From assembly GCA_022703505.1 (NCBI GenBank), contig JAKLDN010000010.1, positions 112,514-176,513 of the forward strand: a stretch of DNA of 64,000 nt, given 5' to 3'. The translations under genes were made by a program, and so were the position numbers. The stretch's first letter is position 1; each line of letters starts with the position of its first letter. The notes beneath the pieces are model-generated. The model had not been told where the DNA came from and searched no databases. It saw nothing but the letters and a program-made list of their open reading frames with translations. Below are positions 17,348-25,702 of this stretch, in pieces. This DNA comes from Spirochaetota bacterium. GTDB taxonomy: Bacteria; Spirochaetota; Spirochaetia; Treponematales; UBA12059.

Positions 17348-18157
17348 TCAGTCCCGGATCAGGGTGCGCAGGTAGGCCGCGCTCTCGCCCACCCACGCCT
17401 CCTCCTTGGCCTCGGTCTCCGCGGGCGTTTGCTCCGGGGAGGGCCAGAGCTCCAGGAAGGCGTCGGGATCCCGGCCCGCCGTCGCCAGGCGCGCAAGGAT
17501 GTCCGGGACGTCCAGGAAGCCCCGGCCCGCGGGGACCCCGGTCAGGGAGAAGCCCATGTTGTGGGGATGCCGGGCGATCGTGAAATCCTTGACGTGCAGG
17601 CAGGTGGTCAGGGGGATCAGTTCCTCCAGGACGGTTTGGGTGCCCTCCGCGGCCCCGAAGGAGTTCACCGAATCCAGGCAGATGCCCACGGCGGAGCTTT
17701 CGGCTCCGCGGACTAGGGCGGCCAGGTCCCGGGCCCGGAACCGGTCATGGTTTTCCACGGACAGGTCCACTCCCGCCCGCTCGAAATCCCGGGCCACTTC
17801 CCGGAGCCTCCGGACGGCCTCCGCCGCGTCCGGTCGGTCGGTCCTGGTGTCCAGGACCACCCGAAGGAGGGGGGAGCCGAACTCCTCGCAGAGGGCGAGG
17901 TAGGCCCGGAGGTCCGGCACCGCGCAGCCCCGCATCCCCAGCTGGATCTCCACCCCGAGCCCTTCGGCCAGGGATCGGAGCTCCCGGCGGCGGGCGGCAT
18001 CCATCCCGTGGACCGGGAGGTTGTCGGCGATCTGGACCGCTCGGACGCCCTTGTCCGCGCAGCGCCGGAGGAACCCGAAGGCGTCCATGCCGCCGCCCGG
18101 GAAGCCCGGAACCCCGATAGTCCAGGCGTAGGCGTAGGAGCTGATACCCAGTTTCAT
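17348..18157 (-). CDS. TIM-barrel isomerase/decarboxylase, probable 3-oxo-isoapionate decarboxylase-like (OiaC)
   Basis: 269 aa, xylose-isomerase-like/AP-endonuclease-2 fold. Putative metal ligands are spread as usual: SVENHD, CLDSVN, LHVKDF and FLELW. Start at 18157 chosen because AAGGGA is 6 bases upstream; ATG 18163 sits on the SD. Family resemblance alone only says sugar isomerase/epimerase. The position as third gene after ApnL- and ApnO-like genes suggests OiaC, which decarboxylates 3-oxo-isoapionate to L-erythrulose. Alternative: a generic sugar epimerase. Confidence 0.7.
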   Translation of the reverse strand: MKLGISSYAYAWTIGVPGFPGGGMDAFGFLRRCADKGVRAVQIADNLPVHGMDAARRRELRSLAEGLGVEIQLGMRGCAVPDLRAYLALCEEFGSPLLRVVLDTRTDRPDAAEAVRRLREVARDFERAGVDLSVENHDRFRARDLAALVRGAESSAVGICLDSVNSFGAAEGTQTVLEELIPLTTCLHVKDFTIARHPHNMGFSLTGVPAGRGFLDVPDILARLATAGRDPDAFLELWPSPEQTPAETEAKEEAWVGESAAYLRTLIRD

Positions 18158-18242
18158 GCTCATCCCTTTCGGCGGCCGCGGCGGGCGTTCCCCGCCCGAG
18201 GCGCCGGCCTGCCTCCCGGGCGGCCCGCCGCGGCCGGGGCCG

Positions 18243-19085
18243 TCACTTGTTCAGGCTGCCGGTGATGTCCGCCACGCTCTCCCGGAGGCGGGCGATGTCC
18301 ATCACGTTCTTCTTCCAGTCGGGCTTGAAGATGACGTCCCGGGCCTTCTCCATGGCCAGCTTGGCGCCGTCGGAGACCTGGAAGTCCGCGTACCCGAAGA
18401 GGATGGCGAACTCGATCCGGGCGTGGCCCAGGACGAAGGACTTGGCCGCCTCCGCGGGAACCCCCATACGCACCGCCTCGTCGTAGGCCTCCTTCAGGGC
18501 CCCCACCAGGCAGAGCCCCAGGGTCTCCACCACGGCGGGCTCCAGGATGGCCATCTGTTCCACGGTGATGCGGAAGCTCTTGGCCACGGGCATGTACATG
18601 ATCTTGGCCAGTTCCTCGCACTCCCGGTAATCGGCGTCGGGGCCCTGGTACAGGGCGCAGACGATGTCCTGCTTGGCGATCCCGCCGAACCAGTCCTTCT
18701 GGGCCTTGGGGTCGGTCTCGTCGTTGAACATGTGGGGGTGGCAGGGGTGGGTCACGAAGTAGGTGACGTCCTTCCGGGGGGGCAGGACCCCGGCGTAGGC
18801 GGCCGCGGGATCCAGGCCGATGACCTTGCACCCGCCCTTGAGCTTGGGAACGATGTCCCCGCTGATCCTGCCGATCAGACGGTCCGGCACGGCCAGGATG
18901 ACGTAGTCCGCGTCGGCCACGGCCTGGTCCTGGGGAGTCGTGGTCACACCCTTGGCGCGGAGCCGCTCGATCCCCTCCTTGCCCACCTCGACGTAGGCGA
19001 TCTCGAAACCCGGCTTTCCCTTGAGGTTGTCGGTGATCCGGCAGCCCATCTTGCCGCCCGCACCCATGAGCGCGATCTTCTTCAT
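18243..19085 (-). CDS. apnO: NAD-dependent oxidoisomerase, ApnO-like (phosphogluconate dehydrogenase C-terminal family)
   Basis: 280 aa. Rossmann motif GAGGKMG (8-14), then a 6-phosphogluconate-dehydrogenase-like C-terminal half with THPCHPHMFNDETDP and TVEQMAILEPAVVETLG, characteristic of the family that includes D-apionate oxidoisomerase. That enzyme oxidises and rearranges D-apionate to 3-oxo-isoapionate. ATG at 19085 with AGGAGG 6 bases upstream; the longer frame is shadow. It lies between the lactonase-like and OiaC-like genes on one strand. Family membership is fairly firm, exact substrate is inferred. Confidence 0.75.
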   Translation of the reverse strand: MKKIALMGAGGKMGCRITDNLKGKPGFEIAYVEVGKEGIERLRAKGVTTTPQDQAVADADYVILAVPDRLIGRISGDIVPKLKGGCKVIGLDPAAAYAGVLPPRKDVTYFVTHPCHPHMFNDETDPKAQKDWFGGIAKQDIVCALYQGPDADYRECEELAKIMYMPVAKSFRITVEQMAILEPAVVETLGLCLVGALKEAYDEAVRMGVPAEAAKSFVLGHARIEFAILFGYADFQVSDGAKLAMEKARDVIFKPDWKKNVMDIARLRESVADITGSLNK

Positions 19086-19123
19086 GTCTGTCCTCCTGCG
19101 ATGTGTTGCCGGTCCCTGCCGGT

Positions 19124-20944
19124 TCATTCCCTGTCCAAACGAAGGTAGGCTTCCGGCTCGAGCGGTAGCCCGCCTGACTGAATTCTCGATCCTCCCCGGG
19201 TCCGGAAGGTCCCCGCCGGGCCTTCCAGGACCGCCTCCGCCGACTCTCCGCAGTGGTTCACCAGGAAGAGGGAGGAGCGGCCGTCCTTGCGGAGGATATA
19301 CCCCGATACGCGCAGGGGGTCTTCGGATTCCAGGGACTCCAGGGTCCCGCCGCGGAACTCCGCCAGGTCCGCGAAGACCTGGTACAGGGGGAAGACAGCC
19401 CCTCCTCCGGATTCCATCAGCCCCAGGGGCCCGGAGCATTGGTAGTAGGCGATAGAGGCCGTTCCGGCCGCCGTCAGGGATGCCACCGAGGCGGCGGTCC
19501 AGCCCGCCCCGAAACGGGTTTTTTGTCGGGGGTCCGCGTTGGCGGGCGGCTCACCGGGTTTGGGTTCCGGTTCCGGGCCCGTGGCGTTGGGGTTGAACCG
19601 CATTCGGAGGGTCACGGGGCTTACGGTCACCCCTCGGCCTCCGGCGAAGGCCCGGGCGCTCTCCACCGCGGCGGCCTGGGCGGGGATCGTCTCCACCAGG
19701 GAGGCGTCGTCGAAGGCGTGTACCTGGGGGTTGACGGAGAAGGACAGGAAGTCCAGGTCCGCCACGGGGGGGCGTCCGCGATTCAACTCCGCGAAGAAGG
19801 CGTCCGTCCCGGACCCGATCGGGGCGCTGATTCCCGCGTTCCGGAGCCGCGCCCGGGCCTCCGCGATCCATCGGCCCGAGGTGGACTTTTCACCGTCCTT
19901 GAAGACCAGGACCGAAGCCAGGGGCAGGCCCGCGGCCCGGGCGCCGAAGGCATCCAGGTCCGCCGCGGGATCGGCGCCCAGGTGCAGGGCCGCCTGCAGG
20001 GAGGTACCCGCGTCCCGGGCCGTTTCGGCCGCGGCCGCCAGGCGATCCGCCCAACCCTCCCGGGAGAACCGGACCTCGGCTCGGAGGAAACCGGGCGCGA
20101 GGGCGGAGATCCGCCCGATCTCGGGCGCGGTCAGGGCCTCGCCGCCCTCGGCCAGGCAGAACCCCAGGGGGGGCAGAGGATGTTCCGCGCCCGAGGGCCT
20201 CAGGGTGACGGAGGCGGTCCCGGGCTCCTCGACCCGGACGGGAGACCCCTCGGTACGGGCCGCCCGGATCACGATCCGCTGGCGGATCCTCAGTCCCTCC
20301 CGCACCTCGACGGGGAAGGGAAGGCCCAGGGGAGTGCAGTAGGTCTTGTAGGAGGCGTCCGTCCAGTTACGCTGGTCCTCCATCTCGAAGATCTCCCCCT
20401 CGAAGTCCTGGGAAACCCGTATGCCTCCGACCTCGTACTCGATCCGCCTCATGTCCAGGAAGGGCTGGTGCGGGGAGATGAGGGACGGAAAGGCCCCGTC
20501 CTCCCGGGAGCCGTCGGAGTGGGTTACCCGGCAGGGTAGTCCGGCCAGGGACATGGGGTGGAGGAGGCAGAAGCCGATGCGGTTCTTCCGGAAGGCGGTG
20601 AGGACGGTGCCGTCCATCGAATAGGAGAGGGTGCCGTCGGGAGTTCCGGTTATTTCGGCGTTCCAGGTGAATCCGATACTGCCCCGCCGGTGCTCCGAGA
20701 CGTAGGTAAGGGTGAAGGAATCCTCCCCGCGCTCCATCCGGAAGTCCCGGATCCGGCCGGGAATGGTGTCCCAGTTGTGGTCCCGGACCGCGGAGTAAAG
20801 GCCCCGCACGATCTCCGTCGAACCCAAGCGAATATATCGGAGGAATCCGTCCTCGAAGACCGCGGAGACGGGCCCGGCCGCAAGCCGGAGACGATCGGAG
20901 GACAGTCCGGGGGCTGCGGGCTTCGACGGATTGGGTTTCTGCAT
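19124..20944 (-). CDS. apnL: D-apionate lactonase-like protein (ApnL)
   Basis: 606 aa, no signal peptide. Three parts can be seen: an N-terminal beta-rich domain (about 10-255), a central TIM-barrel-like part (about 280-540) with FLSFSVNPQVHAFDDASLVE, and a C-terminal small beta domain. Length and this layout match ApnL proteins, which open D-apionolactone to D-apionate. ATG at 20944 behind AGGAGG. First gene of the minus-strand trio and directly downstream of an operator-like palindrome. A GH36-type galactosidase was considered and found less convincing. Substrate assignment is inference. Confidence 0.7.
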   Translation of the reverse strand: MQKPNPSKPAAPGLSSDRLRLAAGPVSAVFEDGFLRYIRLGSTEIVRGLYSAVRDHNWDTIPGRIRDFRMERGEDSFTLTYVSEHRRGSIGFTWNAEITGTPDGTLSYSMDGTVLTAFRKNRIGFCLLHPMSLAGLPCRVTHSDGSREDGAFPSLISPHQPFLDMRRIEYEVGGIRVSQDFEGEIFEMEDQRNWTDASYKTYCTPLGLPFPVEVREGLRIRQRIVIRAARTEGSPVRVEEPGTASVTLRPSGAEHPLPPLGFCLAEGGEALTAPEIGRISALAPGFLRAEVRFSREGWADRLAAAAETARDAGTSLQAALHLGADPAADLDAFGARAAGLPLASVLVFKDGEKSTSGRWIAEARARLRNAGISAPIGSGTDAFFAELNRGRPPVADLDFLSFSVNPQVHAFDDASLVETIPAQAAAVESARAFAGGRGVTVSPVTLRMRFNPNATGPEPEPKPGEPPANADPRQKTRFGAGWTAASVASLTAAGTASIAYYQCSGPLGLMESGGGAVFPLYQVFADLAEFRGGTLESLESEDPLRVSGYILRKDGRSSLFLVNHCGESAEAVLEGPAGTFRTRGGSRIQSGGLPLEPEAYLRLDRE

Positions 20945-20969
20945 CCTTTCCTCCTGTATTTGCTGTCAT

Positions 20970-20987
20970 ACGTAAGACGTATAATGT
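20970..20987. promoter_or_regulatory. Operator-like site downstream of the apnL promoter
   Basis: ACGTAAGACGTATAATGT matches the palindrome at 21107-21124 at 14 of 18 positions. It lies immediately past the predicted minus-strand start site, where a bound repressor would block transcription. Confidence 0.55.
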
Positions 20988-20994
20988 TTGAACA

Positions 20995-21023
20995 ACTCTA
21001 CCATGCTTTACATCGGGCGTCAA
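20995..21023 (-). promoter_or_regulatory. Promoter of the apnL-apnO-oiaC operon
   Basis: Minus strand TTGACG (21018-21023), 17 bases, TAGAGT (20995-21000); start expected near 20988. Confidence 0.55.
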
Positions 21024-21067
21024 CGAAAGACTGAACCGGGATTTTCGGGACGCGTTGAATTTCTCTC

Positions 21068-21096
21068 TTGACAGCTATAGAAACTGGTGCTAGCCT
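21068..21096 (+). promoter_or_regulatory. Promoter of the sugar-transport/E1-E2 operon
   Basis: TTGACA (21068-21073), 17 bases, TAGCCT (21091-21096); the poor -10 box suggests a need for activation or low basal activity. The predicted start (near 21103) is just before the palindrome. Confidence 0.5.
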
Positions 21097-21106
21097 CTGA
21101 TCTAAG

Positions 21107-21124
21107 ACATTAGATGTCTAATGT
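21107..21124. promoter_or_regulatory. 18-bp perfect palindromic operator
   Basis: ACATTAGATGTCTAATGT is its own reverse complement apart from the TG centre (8-bp arms). It sits just downstream of the predicted start of the transport operon. Its size fits a dimeric GntR-family regulator. Confidence 0.65.
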
Positions 21125-21149
21125 TTACAATCCAGCAAGGAGGCCCCCG

Positions 21150-22163
21150 TTGAGAAAGACAGTGCTCATTGCCCTCGCGATCCTGATGGCGTTCGGGTCC
21201 ATGTCCGCGGCCGCCCAGCAGCCCAAGAAGGGCAAGTGGGTGATCGCCCTCTCCAACTCCTACTACGGCAATATGTGGCGCAAGCAGAGCGTCGAGGCCT
21301 TCGAGGAAGCCGCCAAGGCCGCCAAGGCCCAGGGTTGGATCAAGGACTATGTCATCGTCAACGGCGACGGGACCCAGAACACCCAGATCTCCCAGATGAA
21401 CTCCCTGATCCTGAAAAAGGTCGACGCGATCTGCATCAACGCCGCCTCCCCGACCGCCCTGAACGGCGTGATCGACCAGGCCGCCAAGGCGGGCGTCAAG
21501 GTCCTGGCCTTCGACTCCATCGTCTCCACCCCCAGCGCCTGGACCATGGACTTCAATTTCGTGGAGCAGGGAGAGGGCGGCGCCCAGTTCGTGGCGGACA
21601 AGCTCGGCGGCAAGGGCAACGTGCTCATCGTCCGCGGCGTGACCGGCTCCGCTCCGGACCAGGACATGTACAAGGGCCAGATGAACGTCCTGGCCAAGTA
21701 TCCCAACCTCAAGGTCGTCGGTACGGTATACGGCGAAGCGACCACCACGGTCACCCAAGCCGCGGTCGCCAACATCCTGCCCAGCCTGCCCCAGGTGGAC
21801 GCGGTCCTGACCCAGGGCGGCGGCGACGCCTACGGCGCGGTCCAGGCCTTCGAGGCCGCCAACCGCCCCATGCCCATCATCATCGGGGACAACTCCGCCG
21901 AGTTCATCCAGTGGTGGATGAAGAAGATGAACGACGGGTACAGCACCTACTCCATCTGCTCCGCCCCCGGCATCGGCGGCGCCGCCTTCTGGACCGCCCT
22001 CGCGATCCTCAACAAGGTCGACGTGCCCAAGAAGATGAGCCTCAAGGTCATCCCCATCACCAACGCCAACGCCAAGGATTTCTCCACCCTGAAGCCCGGC
22101 ACCCTCGCGTCCCCCACCTTCACCTGGGACTACGTGATGGAGAAGATCATAAAGGCGAAGTGA
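21150..22163 (+). CDS. Sugar ABC transporter substrate-binding protein, ribose-type
   Basis: 337 aa from a TTG at 21150, chosen because AAGGAGG lies 6 bases upstream and the TTG begins a clean signal peptide (hydrophobic 5-18, cleavage near SAAAQ). The body is a type I periplasmic binding fold: ALSNSYYGNMWRKQ, AICINAASPTALNGVI and QGGGDAYGAVQAFE. First gene of the island's transport operon. A 12-bp hairpin follows it, which commonly raises binding-protein mRNA relative to the membrane parts. Confidence 0.92.
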   Translation: MRKTVLIALAILMAFGSMSAAAQQPKKGKWVIALSNSYYGNMWRKQSVEAFEEAAKAAKAQGWIKDYVIVNGDGTQNTQISQMNSLILKKVDAICINAASPTALNGVIDQAAKAGVKVLAFDSIVSTPSAWTMDFNFVEQGEGGAQFVADKLGGKGNVLIVRGVTGSAPDQDMYKGQMNVLAKYPNLKVVGTVYGEATTTVTQAAVANILPSLPQVDAVLTQGGGDAYGAVQAFEAANRPMPIIIGDNSAEFIQWWMKKMNDGYSTYSICSAPGIGGAAFWTALAILNKVDVPKKMSLKVIPITNANAKDFSTLKPGTLASPTFTWDYVMEKIIKAK

Positions 22164-22206
22164 TCCCCCTCGTACGTACGGCCCCCAAGCCGTAACCGAT
22201 CATCCA

Positions 22207-22235
22207 CCCTCCCCGGGCCTTCCGCCCGGGGAGGG
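22207..22235 (+). terminator. 12-bp GC hairpin between binding-protein and ABC genes
   Basis: CCCTCCCCGGGC (22207-22218) pairs with GCCCGGGGAGGG (22224-22235) around a 5-base loop. No T run follows, so it acts as a partial attenuator or 3' stabiliser, not a full stop. Confidence 0.65.
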
Positions 22236-22250
22236 TCCCATGAGGTCCGA

Positions 22251-24725
22251 ATGGAATCCATGACTGCCCGGGAGGATCCGGCCGTCCGCGTCCGCCTCCT
22301 CTCCGCCGAAGGCTTGTCCAAGACCTACGTTTCCACCAAGGCCGTCCAGGACGTGTCCCTCTCCATCTCGGCCGGCGAGGTGATCGGCCTCGTGGGGGCC
22401 AACGGGGCGGGGAAGAGCACCTTGATGCGGGTCCTGTCCGGGGTGACCCGGCCCGATTCGGGTACCCTCGAGGTCGGGGGTTCGACGATCCGGTGGGATG
22501 AGTACTCCCCCGCCCGGGCCGCGGGGCTCGGAATCCGGGTTGTGTACCAGGAGCTTTCCCTCTCCACGAACCTGACGGTCTACGAGAACTTCTACGTGGA
22601 GCACGCGGCCCGGTACCGCGGCCCCTTCCGCAAATGGCGGGAGGAAGCCCGCAAGGCCGCCCGAGCCAGCCTGGACGCCGTCTTCCCGGGCAACGGGATC
22701 GACGAGCGCCAATCCTTGAGCGCCCTGACCATAGCGCAGAAACAGATGGTCGAGATCGCCCGCTCTGTAAGCGATCCCGGCCTTCGCATACTGATCCTGG
22801 ACGAGCCCACCTCCTCCCTGGGGGTGGAGCAGACGGAACAGCTGAAGAACTACATCTGGAATCGCCGCGCCCAGGGGGTTTCCTTCATATTCATCTCCCA
22901 CCGCCTGAACGAGGTCATGACCCTGGTGGACCGGGTGGTGGTGATGCAGAACGGCCAGGTCAAGTGGTCCGGGGCGGTGGCGGACACCGACGAGGAGGAC
23001 CTGGTTCGCCGCATGGGAGAGGCTGTCCTCCGGGAACGGTCCGTGCCCGGATCCCGGGCCTGCGTCGAGCCCGGGGCGGGATCCGCCGGGGAGTGCTCGG
23101 CCCGGCTGACCATCCGGGGGCTCCGGACCCACGCCCTGCGGGACATCGACCTCGACCTCCGGGGCGGCTCCATCGTGGGCATCGGGGGCCTGGAGGGCTC
23201 CGGTCAGAGGGAACTCCTGCGCGCCGTGTTCGCCCCCTCGGGCTCCGCGGCCCGCTCGGTGGAGCGGACAGGCCGGGTGGCCTACGTGACCGGGGACCGT
23301 AAGAAGGAGGGGCTCTTCCCCCTCTGGTCCATCGCGGAGAACGCGGTCATCTCCCGCCTGGCCCGTCTGGGCGGGATCCGCCCGGTGGGACGGACCACGG
23401 GGCAGGAATCCGTGCGGTCCTGGTACGACCGGCTCAAGGTGGTCGCCGCCGGACCGGGAGCCCCGATCACTAGTTTGTCGGGCGGGAACCAGCAGAAGGT
23501 CCTGATCGCCCGGGCCATGATCTCGGACGCGGACATCGTGATCCTGGACGACCCGACCCGGGGCGTGGACATCCAGACCAAGCTCCAGCTCTACGAGATT
23601 TTCCGGGAAGCCGCGGACAAGGGCAAGCTCATCCTCTGGTACAGCACCGAGGACGAGGAGTTCGAGATCTGCGACGAGGTCCACATCCTGCGGTACGGCA
23701 CCTTGGTCAAGAAACTTTCCCGGGGTGAGATCGACAAGAACAGCGTGGTGAACGCCTATTTCTCGGGAGAGCACCTGAAGCCCGAGGCCGCCTCCATAGC
23801 CAAGGTCTCCAAGTTCGACGTCTCCGGGATCGGGATCCCCCTCGGGGCCATGCTCCTGGTTTACATCGTTTCCGGCATCCTGACTCCCGCGGTCTTTTCC
23901 GAATTCGGGATCACCCTGCTGATCGGAGGATCCATCCCCCTGATCCTGGCCACCCTGGCCCAGATGTGGGTCATCGGCCTGTCCATGATCGACCTGAGCG
24001 TGGGCGCCTTCATGGGACTGGTCAACGTGATCGGTGCGACCCTGCTGGAGACGAACCCCGCCGCGGCCGTGGCCTGCTACGCGGTCATGCTCCTGGCCTA
24101 CGCGGGACTGGGCGCCCTGATCCACCTGCGGCAGATCCCCGCCATCATCGTCACCCTGGGGGCGTCCTTCATCTGGACGGGCATCGCCTATACCATCCTG
24201 AGCATGCCCGGGGGCAAGGCCCCGGACTGGCTGATCGCCTTCTACGGTTTCCAGTTCCCCGTGATCCCCTTCGTCCTGATCATCGTGGGAGTCGTGACCG
24301 CCGCCGCGGTCCTCCTTCACCGGTCCCGGTACGGCACGGTGCTCCGGGGCTTCGGCAACAACGCGGCCGCCCTGGAGCGCTCCGGGTGGTCGGTGCTGAA
24401 GGCCTACATGGCGGGCTACTTCCTGTCCGGCGTCTTCGGGCTCCTGGGAGGGATCTTCGTGACCGCCGTCACCACCGGGGCCGACGCCAACGCCACCCTC
24501 TCCTACACCCTGCTGACCGTGGCCGCCGTGGTCATGGGGGGCGGGGACCTGACCGGGGGCATCGTGTCGCCCCTGGGCGCGGTCTTCGGGGCGATCACCC
24601 TGTCCCTGATCGGGGCCCTCCTGGGCTTCCTGAACCTGAGCACGAACCTCGTGGCGGCGGTGCAGGGGGCCATCCTGATCGCCGTCCTGGCCCTGCGGCT
24701 CGTCGGAAGGCGGAGGAGCGTATGA
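22251..24725 (+). CDS. Fused sugar ABC ATPase-permease (RbsA-RbsC-like single polypeptide)
   Basis: 824 aa. Residues 1-510 are a double ATPase: NBD1 has Walker A GANGAGKST (49-57) and LILDEPTSS, with a degenerate signature LTIAQKQ. NBD2 has no proper Walker A (GLEGSGQRE) but has LSGGNQQK (409-416) and ILDDPTRGVD, the normal RbsA pattern. From about 525 to the end runs a complete RbsC-type permease of 8-10 helices (QMWVIGLSMIDLSVGAFMG). In known ribose-type systems these are separate proteins. A separate second permease overlaps the stop, so the transporter may be a heterodimer of permeases. Confidence 0.92.
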   Translation: MESMTAREDPAVRVRLLSAEGLSKTYVSTKAVQDVSLSISAGEVIGLVGANGAGKSTLMRVLSGVTRPDSGTLEVGGSTIRWDEYSPARAAGLGIRVVYQELSLSTNLTVYENFYVEHAARYRGPFRKWREEARKAARASLDAVFPGNGIDERQSLSALTIAQKQMVEIARSVSDPGLRILILDEPTSSLGVEQTEQLKNYIWNRRAQGVSFIFISHRLNEVMTLVDRVVVMQNGQVKWSGAVADTDEEDLVRRMGEAVLRERSVPGSRACVEPGAGSAGECSARLTIRGLRTHALRDIDLDLRGGSIVGIGGLEGSGQRELLRAVFAPSGSAARSVERTGRVAYVTGDRKKEGLFPLWSIAENAVISRLARLGGIRPVGRTTGQESVRSWYDRLKVVAAGPGAPITSLSGGNQQKVLIARAMISDADIVILDDPTRGVDIQTKLQLYEIFREAADKGKLILWYSTEDEEFEICDEVHILRYGTLVKKLSRGEIDKNSVVNAYFSGEHLKPEAASIAKVSKFDVSGIGIPLGAMLLVYIVSGILTPAVFSEFGITLLIGGSIPLILATLAQMWVIGLSMIDLSVGAFMGLVNVIGATLLETNPAAAVACYAVMLLAYAGLGALIHLRQIPAIIVTLGASFIWTGIAYTILSMPGGKAPDWLIAFYGFQFPVIPFVLIIVGVVTAAAVLLHRSRYGTVLRGFGNNAAALERSGWSVLKAYMAGYFLSGVFGLLGGIFVTAVTTGADANATLSYTLLTVAAVVMGGGDLTGGIVSPLGAVFGAITLSLIGALLGFLNLSTNLVAAVQGAILIAVLALRLVGRRRSV

Positions 24726-25684
24726 ACAAGATCGCCGCCCGGTTTCGGGCCTTCGCGGAGGTCCAGCGTTGGATCTGGGCCGCCGCCGGTTCCTTCCTGC
24801 TCTGGCTCGGGATGGGCCTCGTGTCCTCCCGGCTCAACCTGGAGAGCCTGGTCAGCAATTCCATGTCCGCGGCCTTCCTGGCCATCGCGGCCATCGGCCA
24901 GATGTACGTGATCTCCTGCGGTCGAGGCGCCATCGACCTCTCCATACCGGGAGTCATCACGATCACGGCCTTCCTGTCCACGGGGATCATCAACGCCCAG
25001 GACGCGAACATCCTCCAAGGCGTGGCGGTCTCCCTGGCCGCGGGCGCCCTGGTGGGCCTGGCCAACGGGCTCATCATCCTCTTCCTGGAGATTCCTCCCA
25101 TCATCGCCACCCTGGCCACGGGCTACGTCCTGACCTCGGCGTCCCTGATCTACAACGAGGGGTTCCGGACCTTCAACAGCGCCCCCCTCCTGGTCACCCT
25201 GACCCGGGGCCGCTTCCTGGGGGTGCCCTTCATGTTCCTGGTCACGGGCCTCCTGGCCCTCGCGGCCTACTGGCTCATGAAGCGCACCGTGTACGGACGG
25301 TCCCTGACCGCGGTGGGCCAGAACGTGGAGGCCGCGGCCCTCTCGGGCATCCGGGTCCGGCGCGTCCAGCTGGCGGCCTACGTGATCTCGGGGCTCTTCT
25401 CCGGGGCCATGGGCGTGCTCCTGGCGGCCCGGGTCTCCGGGGCCTTCCTGGGGATGGGGGATTCCTACCTCATGGAGACCATCGGAGCGGTGGTGATCGG
25501 CGGGACCCTCATCTTCGGGGGAAGGTCCACGGTCCTGGGTACCCTGTTCGGGTGCCTCTTCTTCGTGATCATCGTCACGGCCATGCAGGTGGCGGGATTC
25601 GACGCGGGCGTCCAGAAGATCGTGAAGGGCGTCCTGATCATCCTGGTCCTGGTGGTGGCCACGGAAAAACCTGTACGGAACTAG
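24722..25684 (+). CDS. Sugar ABC transporter permease, RbsC-like
   Basis: 320 aa with about nine helices. Diagnostic stretches are GQMYVISCGRGAIDLSIPG, the EIPPIIATLATGYV region and GGRSTVLGTLFG near the end. ATG overlaps the fused ATPase-permease stop (ATGA). It supplies the second permease half of the transporter; the first is fused to the ATPase. Confidence 0.93.
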   Translation: MNKIAARFRAFAEVQRWIWAAAGSFLLWLGMGLVSSRLNLESLVSNSMSAAFLAIAAIGQMYVISCGRGAIDLSIPGVITITAFLSTGIINAQDANILQGVAVSLAAGALVGLANGLIILFLEIPPIIATLATGYVLTSASLIYNEGFRTFNSAPLLVTLTRGRFLGVPFMFLVTGLLALAAYWLMKRTVYGRSLTAVGQNVEAAALSGIRVRRVQLAAYVISGLFSGAMGVLLAARVSGAFLGMGDSYLMETIGAVVIGGTLIFGGRSTVLGTLFGCLFFVIIVTAMQVAGFDAGVQKIVKGVLIILVLVVATEKPVRN

Positions 25685-25702
25685 GCGGAAGGAGGCCTTG
25701 AA

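Noticed and set aside
19124..20944. GH36-type alpha-galactosidase
   Set aside because: The size is similar, but I do not see the catalytic Asp motifs; the NPQVHAFDD block and the ApnO neighbour fit an apionate-lactonase-like protein better.
22200..24320. 706-codon minus-strand frame opposite the fused ABC gene
   Set aside because: Antisense shadow rich in Gly/Asp/Gln/His with no recognisable domain.
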